A DNA stretch of 64,000 bases from Marasmius tenuissimus (lineage: Eukaryota > Basidiomycota > Agaricomycetes > Agaricales > Marasmiaceae): assembly GCA_029532415.1 (NCBI GenBank), contig JAQOTA010000060.1:2232001-2296000 (forward strand), in the 5' to 3' direction. The translations under genes were made by a program, and so were the position numbers. The notes below the pieces were generated by a model that was not told the DNA's origin, made no database searches, and worked only from the letters and a program-made list of their open reading frames with translations. Shown here piece after piece: positions 30,286 through 41,575 of this stretch; position 1 is the first letter of the stretch; the number at the start of each line of letters is the position of its first letter.

Positions 30286-30448
30286 CGGGTTCATGTGCAC
30301 TGAGAGGACCTAGATTAGATCTAATGTATCATACCATTTACTGCATAATATAACGCCCCCATTCACGGAGTGACAGGTCTTCCGAAATTACAGTAACAGC
30401 TCGGGGCGGCGTCAGAGCCACACCTATTCCACAGCTTGTCTTCTTACC

Positions 30449-32451
30449 ATGACCACGAATCCATCCCACATACTCATAGCCCGCAACTCAAGAGGACCCA
30501 ACAACCCGTCAGCATCGCTCAGTTCTCCTACTGAAACTCACGCTGCAGCTGCTGGCATCTTCCGATCTTCAGGCTCGCCTCCCTGGTTACTCGAAGAATG
30601 CGAGACCGACGATATTGTCTCCGAACTCAGCATAGACGAAGACGACGAGGCCATCGAGATTGACGAAACGTTCACTAAACATGCACCGTTTCCTGGGACT
30701 GTGAAGATCGTAGTTGAGAGCACAACATTTTGGTACGCACCCCAATGCTCCCCTTAAGCTCATTTAAAACGCGACTGCTTTCGGTTTCGCTTCAACGCTT
30801 AATCTCCCCGCGGCTAATGAACGTCAATCCCCATTTCTCGTTTCCAGGGCTCACAAAGAAGTCTTATTCTTCGCATCTCCGTTCTTTGAAGCAGCACTCA
30901 GCGGCAACTGGGCAGAAACAGGCCGTCCTCCATCCATGTCCTCGGTAATCACCATATCCCAACCTCCCACAGTCCCAAACGCCAGTAACAGAACACACGA
31001 AATCCCACCCGAAATGACACTCGCACCCATGGAAGAAAATGACGATCTAGAGGTTGTCTCGGATGGAGAAGTCACCAGAACCGATCTGCCTACAGAGAGC
31101 GGTATGGTAGTCAGCGACTCTGAAGGCAGCGTCAGCGACGACGAGGAAGCCAAGCTGAAGGCTCGCGATCACAGTCTACAAAAGCTACAGAGCGTGAACG
31201 GTCGGTCTTCACTGACACTATCGCCCTCAGAACCCGACACCACCATGTCCATTCGAAGTCAGAGTACCAGACCGCCTTCTGTCAAGAGACCGGTCAGGGC
31301 GGCTATCAAAAGGCTACATAACAACGGTCCCGACGCGGTTATCGTTCTGAAGGAAGAAAGAGTACGCCAAACGCCTCGAAGACATTCCTCATCCTAATCG
31401 CCTCCGCAGGCAGGAACGTTTCACGATTTCCTCAAATTCGTGTACCCTCAGTGAGCCCAGTTTGCCCCGTTATATCATCTATCACTGACGCGACGTAGTC
31501 TTGAATGCACCATAACATGGAACAACGTCGAGGGCCTCATGAACATCTCACATAAACTCTGCGTCCCCTCGTTACAACGCGAATGCCTCAAATTCTTACT
31601 CACCCACGCAGCAGGCAAGCCTATCAAGGCGATGCGGATAGCAGAGTTGTTCGAGGAAGAGGACCTATACCGAGAAGCTAGTAGATTTGTTTTGGACAAT
31701 CCGGGAGGTTGGTCGGAACACGAATTGAACACTCTAAGTCAGGAAACATTGTTAAAATTGGAGAAGAGGTGAGACGAAACGGAATGGGCTAACCTACACG
31801 TTCGGCTCACGACCCCAATCAGGCGGAGTTGGTTTCTGGAAAGAGTTCTGAAGATCGGCTTGACGATGGTCGCGAAAGAGTACCAATGTGTATGTATCCT
31901 CCCGTCCTTTTCCTGCGACACCCAGACATTGACGCTTGCTTCTAGTGCGCCACTTGTCCCGACTCTCCGAATTGCGCTCGCCTACTGGAGGAGAAATGGC
32001 GACAAGCATACCACGCCGTCTTCCGTTTCGGTACGTGTTGCCACAGTCATGGGAAGTCGTCGGTCTACTCACTTGCATTTCACAGGTCCCCCGCAACCCT
32101 CCATGGTTTACCGCTACCTCCGAATGCTGGAAGGTGTCAGTCCACCGCTTTCACTCACCCACCTTAGTTGCCAGACTACAGCGAAAGCATTCATAGCCAC
32201 CCGTAAGTCTGGTTTCCTCCCCCTCTCTCAGCTTCCATGACCTCAACTATGTATACTGCGTAGTCTTCGATCGAATGTTCTCATTAGGCGTCCGAGGGAG
32301 CGGAACAGGCGACTCTGCACCCCTTGGATCCCGTGTCGCAGCAGCCGTAGCGTCCGGGAGCACCAGCGGACCCAGACGACATTTCCTGTATTGCACCCTC
32401 AAGCCCGAACCCGCTCCCCGACCTCGGCGTTCTCGTGAACTGCTCAGTTAG
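30449..32451 (+). CDS. BTB/POZ domain protein
   Basis: Eight exons (30449-30732, 30848-31361, 31410-31450, 31499-31768, 31823-31889, 31946-32030, 32086-32202, 32264-32451) close in frame to 521 residues. The BTB fold starts near residue 85 (VKIVVESTTFW, then HKEVLFFASPFFEAAL) and is split by an acidic Ser-rich insert of about 120 residues before the second half (GTFHDFLKFVYP). A BACK-like helical part follows (LCVPSLQRECLKFLL, LYREASRFVLDN), then a CCATCPDSPNC cysteine motif. BTB proteins of this type occur in agaricomycetes; many bind cullin-3, but no role can be assigned. The gene is convergent with the RhoGAP gene. Confidence 0.8.
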
Positions 32452-32911
32452 GCCTACACTTTGTTTTACTTGTGACCTGCTTCACTTGTATATGTGCTTA
32501 TGTGTTTTATTACTTGCTATGATCATCAACGTGTGCGTCCGGGGCGCGTTTGCATGATGTTCTGAAAAGTTGTAGTATGTTCTTTACGAAGATACATCCG
32601 ACGAGGTGTGAGAGGAATCCAGGGAGAAGAGATGAGTAGGACATATGAGGGTATGGAGAGCGGAGATGAATGCAAGTGGAAGAATGAGGAGGAGAGTAGA
32701 GAGAACCAAGATGGCGAGAGTAAGATAAATACGTGAAGGACGAACGAGAAATAATTATATATAATCCTACGACACAGCCCATGCTAGTGAAAAAACCTGG
32801 GAACGTAAACGAGCGTGAACCGTGAAGCCAAAAGAGACCACGCGAAGAGGAAAAGATACAGTAGATAAAAACACACGACAGGAAGCAGATACAAAGCAAA
32901 AGGCTCGGCGA
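32452..32911. other. Convergent 3' intergenic region
   Basis: This lies between the ends of the BTB and RhoGAP genes. It presumably holds both 3' UTRs. Nothing else is recognised. Confidence 0.4.
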
Positions 32912-35900
32912 CTATGTAAAGACACTTGTCGCGTTGTCGACCATCCATTCCACCGAGAGTGCCTTTCCAGCCATGTCACTGAACTCTGCGCCAGGAGTGC
33001 GGGATCGCATTAGTGTAGCTAAGATACCCGTCAGTCAGTGTGAAGGAACATTCGGGAACAGGAGTAACACTCACGCCCAAAGACCACACCCAAGTTACGA
33101 GCGTTCATCAAGTTGACCTCAGCACGATCACGCACCCTTCACACATAGGTTAGAGACCGAGTCATGGTGTCTGTGACAGACAGCTAAATAGACGTACCGG
33201 CGCAAATGAAGCATGAGCATTCGTAGGGTGTGGTAATGTTCAGGGGGTAGGTTATTGATCAGCTCCGTCAGAGTCGAGTTTTTGGTAGGGACGTCTCGTA
33301 TCTCGACCGCGGACATGAAGTGATCGTGAAGGTCGTGGGTCAACAGAGGGGTCGGCAGAGAGCGTAGATAAGTCTTCAAGACGGAAGTGACACTGCAAAT
33401 GTCGTTGAACTTTTCCTCGTCGCGAAGATCAAATCCATCATAATCTCCACGTTCGAATAGTTGAGTTATCACCCTGGATTGTCCAGAGCCCCCGCTCTTT
33501 CGATAGATACCTTCATAGTCCATGCCTAAGAGATTGAGATGTAAGACAATCTGGAGACGTCAAGATAACTGGCCTCATACCGAGAGCTTCAACCGCCTCT
33601 ATACACTTCTCCACGATTACAGGCACCTGACGCGAACCACCTTTGGCATCGGAACGCACTTGTTCGGTGAGGTCGCGGCCAAACATTGAGGGTGCTAATT
33701 GAGGAGACAGGAAATCAGACAATCATTCCATGTAAGCATGTAAGGGAAATATAATGCTCACGTAGTGGCGCTGAATCATCCTGCGAGTGGTTCGACTGTT
33801 GAGTACAGTATGACTGGACGTGAGTGACACAACGAGTGTGTACAGAGATGTTGCAGCCTGTACAACGAAATGAGCTAAATGAATACCAAGAACTGCCATA
33901 CCGTTTGCCCACCTGTGCATCTGAGCTGCGATCCCCACATCTTGTCGCCGCAGTGGTCGCATCTCGTAAAGCGCAACAAACTGAGAGGTTGAAAGTTGTG
34001 CTCCAAGCTTCCCTTGGCCTTGTTATCGGAGTGATGATGGGGTATAATGGGATCTTTCGATCGCGAGCCCCATTTCAAACCGAATTTGGGGCCTTTCGAC
34101 GGTGTACCATCCTTTCCGCGAAGTTCAGGAATCTCGTCACTGGCCTGGGGCAAATGGAGTTGAGCAGGTGGAGGGGGTGGTTGATGGACATGAACAACCG
34201 GAGGAATTGGGGGGTGAACTGGTTGCTGGGTCTGCACTGGCTGAGGGGCGGGAGGCTGAGATTGTGAAGGAACAGAAGGCTGAGGGAGCTTGTCATGCGA
34301 AGAGTGAGAGGGTTGGGGGAACTTGTCGTGCGAAGAGTGATGTATCGTTATCGGGGGAGGTCTTGTCTTTTCCTTGTGAGGCTCTGCCACAACGTTCTGC
34401 TCCTTGGGGCGGAGATCTTGGGATTTTGAAGGCACGTCGGGGCCGCCTGGCATTCGGCGAGCATATTGAGCACTCAGCTGAGCCAGCTCTTCGTTACGTG
34501 CATTCAACACTGTCGTTTCCTCCAAGAAAATGTCACGGGCTGCCTTTAGCTCTGCGATTTCCCTCGCCAGGGCCTCCCGTTGCTGATTCAAAGGAACAAG
34601 CTCTCGCTGATATTGAGACTTGAGTGTATCCAGACGTTTCGTCAAACTTCGGCTGAGGGTGGTTGCAGGCTCTGCCGGCGAGGATGTGCTGCAAGGAGGG
34701 CATGTAGATAAGAAATGAATCAGAAAGACCGTGCTGCTACACTTACGTCTTGGACGCTGACAATTCCTCCATCTCAGCCAGAGTCATATCGCGCTCAACT
34801 TTCAACTTGGATAGATCTTGCTCGAGCCCACTGAGGTTCTTGTTCAGTTCCTTCGTCAGTTGTTGACGCAGTTCTTGTCTTCGCGAGTCGCCCGATAATG
34901 CTGTCAGGCGTGCCGCTTGTCCGGATAACAGGACCCGCAACCGGGTCACTTCGGCTTCGAGTTCGCGTCGCTGCTTCAGCTCGCGATCGTACTCTGTCTG
35001 CGCAACCGTCAAGCCATCCATGTACTGTTTGCTGGCTCTCTGATGACGAAACCACGTCAATGTCTATAGTGAAACGAACAATGTTGCAAAAAACAGACCT
35101 TTACACCATCCAAGTTGCCCTTGAGCTCCGAGTAATCTGCTTTACGAGCAAGCATGGCCTTGATGATTGCCTCCACAAAGCTCCGGTCGAACTTCAGTTG
35201 TTGCGCCCCACGATCCTTTGCATCAGACAACACTTCCTGCAACCTATGCAACACAATCTCTGCCGTTTCCTGCTGGACCGATTTCTCCTGGTCATCTCCT
35301 GGAGGTGGAGAAATGGTTATCTGGGTTGGTTCAGTACCAATGGTAGCCAGAGAGGCTTGAGAAGACATTTTCGAGGGCAAATGTTCGCGTCCTTCGAATG
35401 AAGCACGACCAGTGGAAGACCCAGAACTGTTCAGCTGAGTAACCCTGTGAAGACACGAATTGGGCTTAATGATTACGAATAGACGACCATTTCATTACTC
35501 ACCGTTCCATCATTGAAGTGCTACCCTCAGTTGTTCCTCCTAACGTCTGGTTAATGCTGGCAGAGGGCGGAGGCGTTTTGGGTGTTGGGTCCTCGCGGTC
35601 CAGCTTCTGTTCAGAGACACTGGATAAGTGTGCAAGTTGTTGCAAGGGAGGAAGTCCACTGACAGAACTAAACAAGTCAGAGAAGTCACCGGCGTTCAAT
35701 GAGAAACGGATCGGTGGGAGAGCGGGTGCGATGAACGTGGCATGAGAGGTTTGTTCGACCGGGGAGGATTCGGACGTTTCGTCACTGTCTGGCTGTGACA
35801 GCGTGGATGATTCTTGCTCGTCACTCTTCAGAGAAAGAAGATCGGCTAATGGATGAACTTCGCTACTACTGTCCCGAGTCTTTCGGGCTACGCTATCTTT

Positions 35901-37688
35901 GGGAGGAGGGGCGGGGGGTTCGATTGGAGAGGTTCCGCGATCACGGATGTCATTCTCGTTTTCGCTTTCTGTAGAACTCTCGATTCCATGAGGAACATCT
36001 GCTCTCGAGTTTGGACGAGACCTGCTCGCCGAGCGAGAACGCGTGAATATAGACGAGTGTCGGCGCAATGATTCACGAGAACTTGGCCCTTCAGAAGCTG
36101 TTTGAAGGTGAGTTGGCGTGGCCGAAGTTCGCGACGAGCCAGACTCCGAGGTGGCGGATCGAAGGGGAGTAGGACGTACAGTGATCGTCTGATCTTCGGA
36201 CCCTGTGGCTGAAGTAGAAGATGAGCGCAATCTGGATCCACCGTTGGAGTGAAGAGAGGATGCAGAGGAACGCGAGGAACTTGGACGAGATTGACTCTCC
36301 GATGAGAAACGATCTCGAAAAGGTGACGAAGCGCGGGGATGGTCGTGACCATTTTGAACTGGAGGTGTTGGTGAGCGAGTGTTTTGCTTGCCCGTAAAAC
36401 TAGCGGACAAGGGAGAGAGGGAAGAGGGCCCGTTGGAATTGGCATTATCGAGCTGCATTTTGAAAGTGTTCAAGGCCAGCCCAGGATTGATGGACCGGCG
36501 TTTCTCAGCCCTGGAAGTAACGGTAAGGCCCCCAGAACCATTAGTAGGTGGTGGCGGTATGTAATCATTGTCGACGCTGCCTGTGCGCCGGGGCTGCAGG
36601 TCTTCCAAGGAAGAATTAGAGTTGACCGGGGCAGTGTTTTTCTTTAGCGGAGTTGAGCGATCCTGGTCGACTGAGGAAGTCCGAGGAGGGGGTTGGAATA
36701 CGACGGGAAGAGATGAATCATTAGGAGCTTGTTGGATGTCTTGGGGAGGGGCAACAGTGACGGATATGGGATGTGTCGGAGCTGGAGACGAAGGATCGGG
36801 AGGAAGTCCTGCATTATTCTGGAAGGCGTCAACCACGTAGCCGCCATTGTGTTGGTTTGGTGGCTGTTTCACGCGGTCGGAAATGCTGCCCAATCTGGAT
36901 GACAGGCCGTGGGCAGACGCTGCTGAATCTGGGGGCTCTGCTGACGACTATAATGGCGGATTAGACGAAAAAATGAACGTATTCTATAATAATCGGAAAC
37001 GCACTCTGTCTTCGCGCAACCTGGCCTCTCTGTCTCGGGAGGAAGTAGTAGAACTAGTCCCGTTGAGGGCATTTCTCTCCCTCCCCTTCTCTCTTTCTCG
37101 CTCTGCCTTCTTCTGGGTGTGCTTCCGAATCCGTATCATGCGCTCGTTATGACAGTTCATGCAATATATGCCCTGGCTCGTTTTGGCGAATACAAGTTCG
37201 TCGATGCGGTTTTTGCAAACCTTGCATTTGAAACAATGGGCGTGATATGAGTCGTCGCCAGTCATGATAGCCTCGTCAAGGATGGGAAGTCTGCACACAT
37301 TGCAGCTATAAGAGCAATTGGCGCAGATTGGGGAGCCGTCAGAAAGGAGAAGGAGGTTGGTGTCGGCGGTGACTTTGTTGCTACACTTGGCACATCTGAA
37401 GCAGTCGACATGGAAAAAAGATGAGCTGTAGATGGGAAGTAATCAGCACCATTCTGAGCGGTGAGAATAAAGAGAAACAGCACAATATCGATATGTAATA
37501 TGTATAGGTAAAGTATTGGGGAAAGCAGAGATGGAAACGCACCCAAATGCAACAACCAAACCGCCTTCCTCTGAGACAGCTGACAGCTTACAGCCCGGGC
37601 ATATCCTATCCTCTCCCAAAGCGAGGTTATCTGCAAACTGCTGCTGGGGAGTATAACTGTCGCGGACGCTGTGCTGGGTCGCGAGCAT
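32912..37688 (-). CDS. Rho GTPase-activating protein with two LIM domains and a C1 domain (Rga type)
   Basis: Eleven exons (37688-37543, 37425-37005, 36947-35503, 35444-35099, 35063-34747, 34688-33913, 33857-33762, 33694-33581, 33525-33198, 33136-33075, 33018-32912) close to 1385 residues. It should switch off Rho/Cdc42 at the cell cortex and so shape polarity and septation. Order: LIM 1 (CPGC...HVDCFRCAKC...CANC), LIM 2 (CNVC...HAHCFKCKVC...CMNC), about 500 residues of Ser/Pro-rich disorder, coiled coil (about 700-960), C1 zinc domain (FTRCDHCGDKMWG, CNISVHTRC, split by an intron), RhoGAP domain with the arginine finger in GIYRKSGGSG and the NARNLGVVFGPTL block. The intron at 35064-35098 is only 35 nt. 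It lies head to head with KTI12. Confidence 0.92.
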
Positions 37689-37996
37689 GTTGGGGGAGGA
37701 CAAGCGCGAAGTAAGGGGCTAGAAAGAGAACCCGCCAGGACTGGGTTTAGATTACTGGAGAGAACTAAGCTCAATAAATGAGAGAGAAAATGCTGAGGAA
37801 GGAGTCAGAGAAGGAAGGACTAATGGACTGTAACCTGGGCAAACTGGGAGTGCACAACCAGCGGCAGTGGTAGCGGCAAGAGTAACTGTATCAGTCCCAG
37901 CAACCAGATATCCCTGAATCAGAAATTGCCTGGGAAACAGCAACAAATACGGTTTACCCCCGACAGCCTGAGCGCTTAACACTCTTGCATCGTGAC
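37689..37996. promoter_or_regulatory. Shared divergent promoter of the RhoGAP gene and KTI12
   Basis: There are 308 bp between the two start codons. C/T-rich tracts are present; no TATA box stands out. Confidence 0.45.
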
Positions 37997-39187
37997 ATGG
38001 CTCTTATAACGATCTCTGGTTACCCTGCCTCTGGGAAATCAACCAGGGCCCTTCAAATAAAGCAGTTTCTTGACCAGAAACTCGCTGAGGAGACCCAGCA
38101 CTCTCATTTGACGACCTCAATACTCTCAGATCACTCCCTCAATATCGCTAGGGATGTCTATAATGGTCAATTTCTCCGTTTTTCCCCCCATTCGGTTCCC
38201 TTGCCTAACAACAAAGACATGTTATAGATAGCCGTTCCGAAAAACCTGCTCGGGCTGCTCTTTTCACCGCAATGCAGCGGCAAATGGGCTCCACCACCAT
38301 ACTGATTGTGGACGCACCTAACTACATCAAGGGCTTTCGCTATCAGATGTACTGTGCAGCACGCGAGCTCAAGCTCCGCATTTGCACTGTGAGTACCATT
38401 TTTCCGCTCAGTTTGCGTTTATCCGCGATTTGCATCATATCTGATGGAATAACGAAAAGTAGGTCTATATCGTTTCCCAGAAAGAACAATGCAGGGATTG
38501 GAATAACACACGATCAGACCCAGAAAAGTATTCCGAGGCAACGTTTGTGGCCATTCCGTGTTTTTCTCTCTTTTCCTTGATTCACCATCCACTTTTTGTT
38601 TGCACTTTAAGGCTCGAAAATCTGTTTCTCCGCTACGAGGAACCCTCCTCCATGGTCCGATGGGATTCTCCGTTGTTCACTATACTTTGGACAGATGAAC
38701 AAATTCCTGGTCAGCAAATATGGGAGGCTATAACTTCAGGAAACATCAAGCCGCCGAACTCAGGAACCCAGGCTGTACGTCACCTGATATTCGTTCCTGC
38801 GTTATCCATGCCTGCGCTTTTAATTTTGTCAAACGTTAACGCTTCCGAAATCTCCGTCAGGTCGCCAAGGCTCCGACAGATGCCCTACTAACGCTGGAAA
38901 AGATGACACTGACCGTCGTATCCGCAATTATGGCTGAGCAGTCGCAGTCACAAGGCGGAGTCGGAGGCGCAACAACCCTTCCCCTGACCGCCGCACTCAA
39001 GCTCCAAATCACTTTGCCCTTCCGCCACCTCACCCTTTCGGAGCTTCAGAGATGTAAACGCCAATTCGTCACCGTTCACAAAAAAGCTATCACGCTGGGG
39101 ACTACAGAGAAGGGACAGGTGGACTGGAGTGAAGAAGCGGTAGCAGAAAAGTTTGTCGCTTATCTTGAAGAACATCTGAAGAGTTGA
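37997..39187 (+). CDS. KTI12: Elongator-associated ATPase KTI12
   Basis: Five exons (37997-38165, 38228-38388, 38463-38542, 38612-38774, 38861-39187) give 299 residues, the usual size. Kti12 is a P-loop ATPase related to the tRNA(Sec) kinase PSTK. It works with Elongator in making wobble-uridine modifications. Seen: P-loop GYPASGKST at residues 8-16, DSRSEKPARA, the VDAPNYIKGFRYQMYCAARE block, and SQKEQCRDWNNTR. The C-terminal helices follow. The ATG at 37997 places the P-loop directly at the start as in homologues. Confidence 0.93.
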
Positions 39188-39364
39188 ACTTCGAATCGGC
39201 GGAGACGCGCGGATGTAATTCTTTTGTTGACCCCTCGAATTCAAGACTTTCTCCTGACACACAACCTAGACTTTAAACCTCCGCCGTCGTACCATCTCTG
39301 TTTGAGTTCTCAATCCCAGACAATCTTTGTCACGTGCTAGAATACATCCATCCCCTTTAAAGAG

Positions 39365-41389
39365 ATGACTTTCTCGCTCCCAGTGAGACATTCGTCTCGT
39401 TGCACGGGCTTCCGACTTCTGCACCCTCCTACCATGTCCTGTCGACCCAGTACAAGTCCTGACTTCATTCAAAGTCTACCGGAGCTCCCAACGCTACAGG
39501 ACACACGAGGCTTCCGTATAAAAAGGAAACCTCCTCCAACACTGTATGATTATCCTCTCGATGTCATAGAAAATATGATCACGTCCCATCCCGAAGACTT
39601 CATTGACCTTCTCCCACTCGCGGCCCCGGAGGAAAAGCCCTTCTCGGCGAGTACATACTCACTTCCAACCACGGTTCGCAACTCTAGTCTCCATCTTGAT
39701 TACTGGAATGACGACGAGTGGCAGGTGGTTGCACATCCTTCTCCCCCTTTTCTTACCTCTGAGAAAGAAGATTCACTCGAAGAACACGTAGCAGACTCTC
39801 CTCCGGTTCAACGCCGCCGTGCATTGACCGTGCCCAACACGGGCTACGCCACTCCTATCATCTCCCCAACTCTCCCCAACTCGGTCGAGCCGCTTCATCT
39901 TGCCAGTACTGCTATGTTAGTGAACCCACTTCGACCTTTCTACCAAAATTCCTTTCCATTCGTACAACCAGTTCCCCCGAACGACTTCGAACAGCTGATG
40001 TCCAGCAGACCAAAGTCCTGTTCCATGGACGTTAGACAGCCACCTTCTGTCCCGAAAAAGGACTCCTCTGCGAAGGCCCTCAACCCCCTAGCGATGTCGT
40101 CGTTGCCGACATTCTCCTCTTCAAGAATCTCGTTTGACGGTGATGGACGCTCTTTGTTTGGCAAGAAAAAGGACAAGGCGTCGGATGAGGCGAGCTTCGA
40201 GGAGTTCTGGTCTGAGGGATTCAGCGACGCCCGCACAAGCATAGATGACGAAACATCTGGCTTCCATAAAAGTCGTCGTCCCTCGGGTTCAAAGTTGAAC
40301 TCCAAGTCTAAATCTAAACGACAATCTCAGGTTCGCTTTTCCTTTTCTTCGACGGTACGCGGTGCAGCCGATTTTAACGAGTACGCGCCACCAACACGGG
40401 AGCAGCTGGAGGAAGCGTCCAACCTTTTTGTGATAAGCGAGTCAGGCATTCGAACCCGATTCGGTCAATTGTGGCGAGACCAAAAGACGATTGTCATCTT
40501 CATCAGGCATTTTTTGTCAGTTTACTACTTCCTATTCCTCCATATATCGGCTTACGCTCATCGTTACTCCCAGGTGTCCTCTGTGTCAAGATTACATGAT
40601 CTCGATATCGAGAAACATTTCCCCGGATGTTCTGAAGAATGAGGGAGTCAAACTTGTCGTCGTTGGTAACGGTCACTACGATTTGATCAAGCCCTATCGC
40701 AGTAAGTCTACCGGACCCTCTTCTGCTCAGTGCTCACCGTACTGAGAAACGATCCCAATAGGGATATTCCGGACACCGTTTGAAGTTTACACAGACCCTA
40801 CTCTTGAGACTTACGTGGCTCTGGGAATGACTCTCTGCACCGTTGAAAAGGGACCAAAGGCCCAATACGTGCGCCATGGTACGATTGGAGGTGTGGGGAT
40901 GGTGGTTGCTAATGCCATCAAAACCGGGATGCCAGTCTGGAAGGACCATGGCAAAATCGCTCAGCTAGGTGGAGAGTTCATCCTGGGACCTGGGTAGGTT
41001 TCTCTGCTGCTCCTCTACGCGATCTCTGATCTCTAACCACCCTTCGCAGGTTGGAGTGCAGTTTCTCCCACCGGATGCGCTTCACGCGGTCACACCTCCC
41101 GATTCTCGATGTTGTCAAGGAGGCGGGTGTGGACATGGTCACTCCACTCAATGTCATGACGAGGACCACCGGGAAAACTTTCCTCGGAGTGAACATTGAA
41201 GGCGAGGCCACTTGGATGGGACAGCGGAAGAGGGATTTGCAGGCCATCATAACCAAGGGTACCGATCACAAGGGCGGACGAAAGTGGGACGGGAGCAAGG
41301 GTTTGTGCATCTCGAGTCCGATAAGTCCCCCCTTCAGTTGCTCAGAGGCGACTTGTCCTCTGGAGCAAGTGCCTGAGGAGAGCGATTGA
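39365..41389 (+). CDS. AhpC/TSA-like (peroxiredoxin-like) protein with long disordered N-terminus
   Basis: Four exons (39365-40515, 40574-40701, 40762-40993, 41050-41389; introns 58, 60, 56 nt) close to 616 residues. A second ATG at 39434 is equally possible. The first 330 residues are Ser/Pro-rich and low in structure. A thioredoxin-fold domain of the AhpC-TSA_2 kind follows (FVISESGIRTRFGQLW, FIRHFLCPLCQDYM with a CXXC pair, GVKLVVVGNGHYDLI, FEVYTDPTLETYVALGM). Such proteins may reduce peroxides or serve as disulfide reductases; the substrate is unknown. They are common in agaricomycetes. Confidence 0.82.
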
Positions 41390-41575
41390 TATAGTACTCT
41401 CTCCACCACCAATGAGTGTCCTTTGTCGATCACTTCTCTTTGGGCCGGATTCGCTGCAGGTCCTGTGTTTTCATGGGCTAGGGTTCACTTGGGATTTAGG
41501 TCCATATGTTCTATCATTACTTCATACCCGTTTTATACATAAAATCGTCAATTCGTAGATGATTACACTCGCTTC

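Noticed and set aside
34102..34623. 173-codon plus-strand frame opposite the RhoGAP gene
   Set aside because: Antisense to the coiled coil and Pro-rich segment. The minus-strand frame joins LIM, C1 and RhoGAP domains with good splice sites.
37262..37774. 170-codon minus-strand frame over the LIM region
   Set aside because: Out of frame with the LIM cysteines. The spliced frame from 37688 reads both LIM domains correctly.
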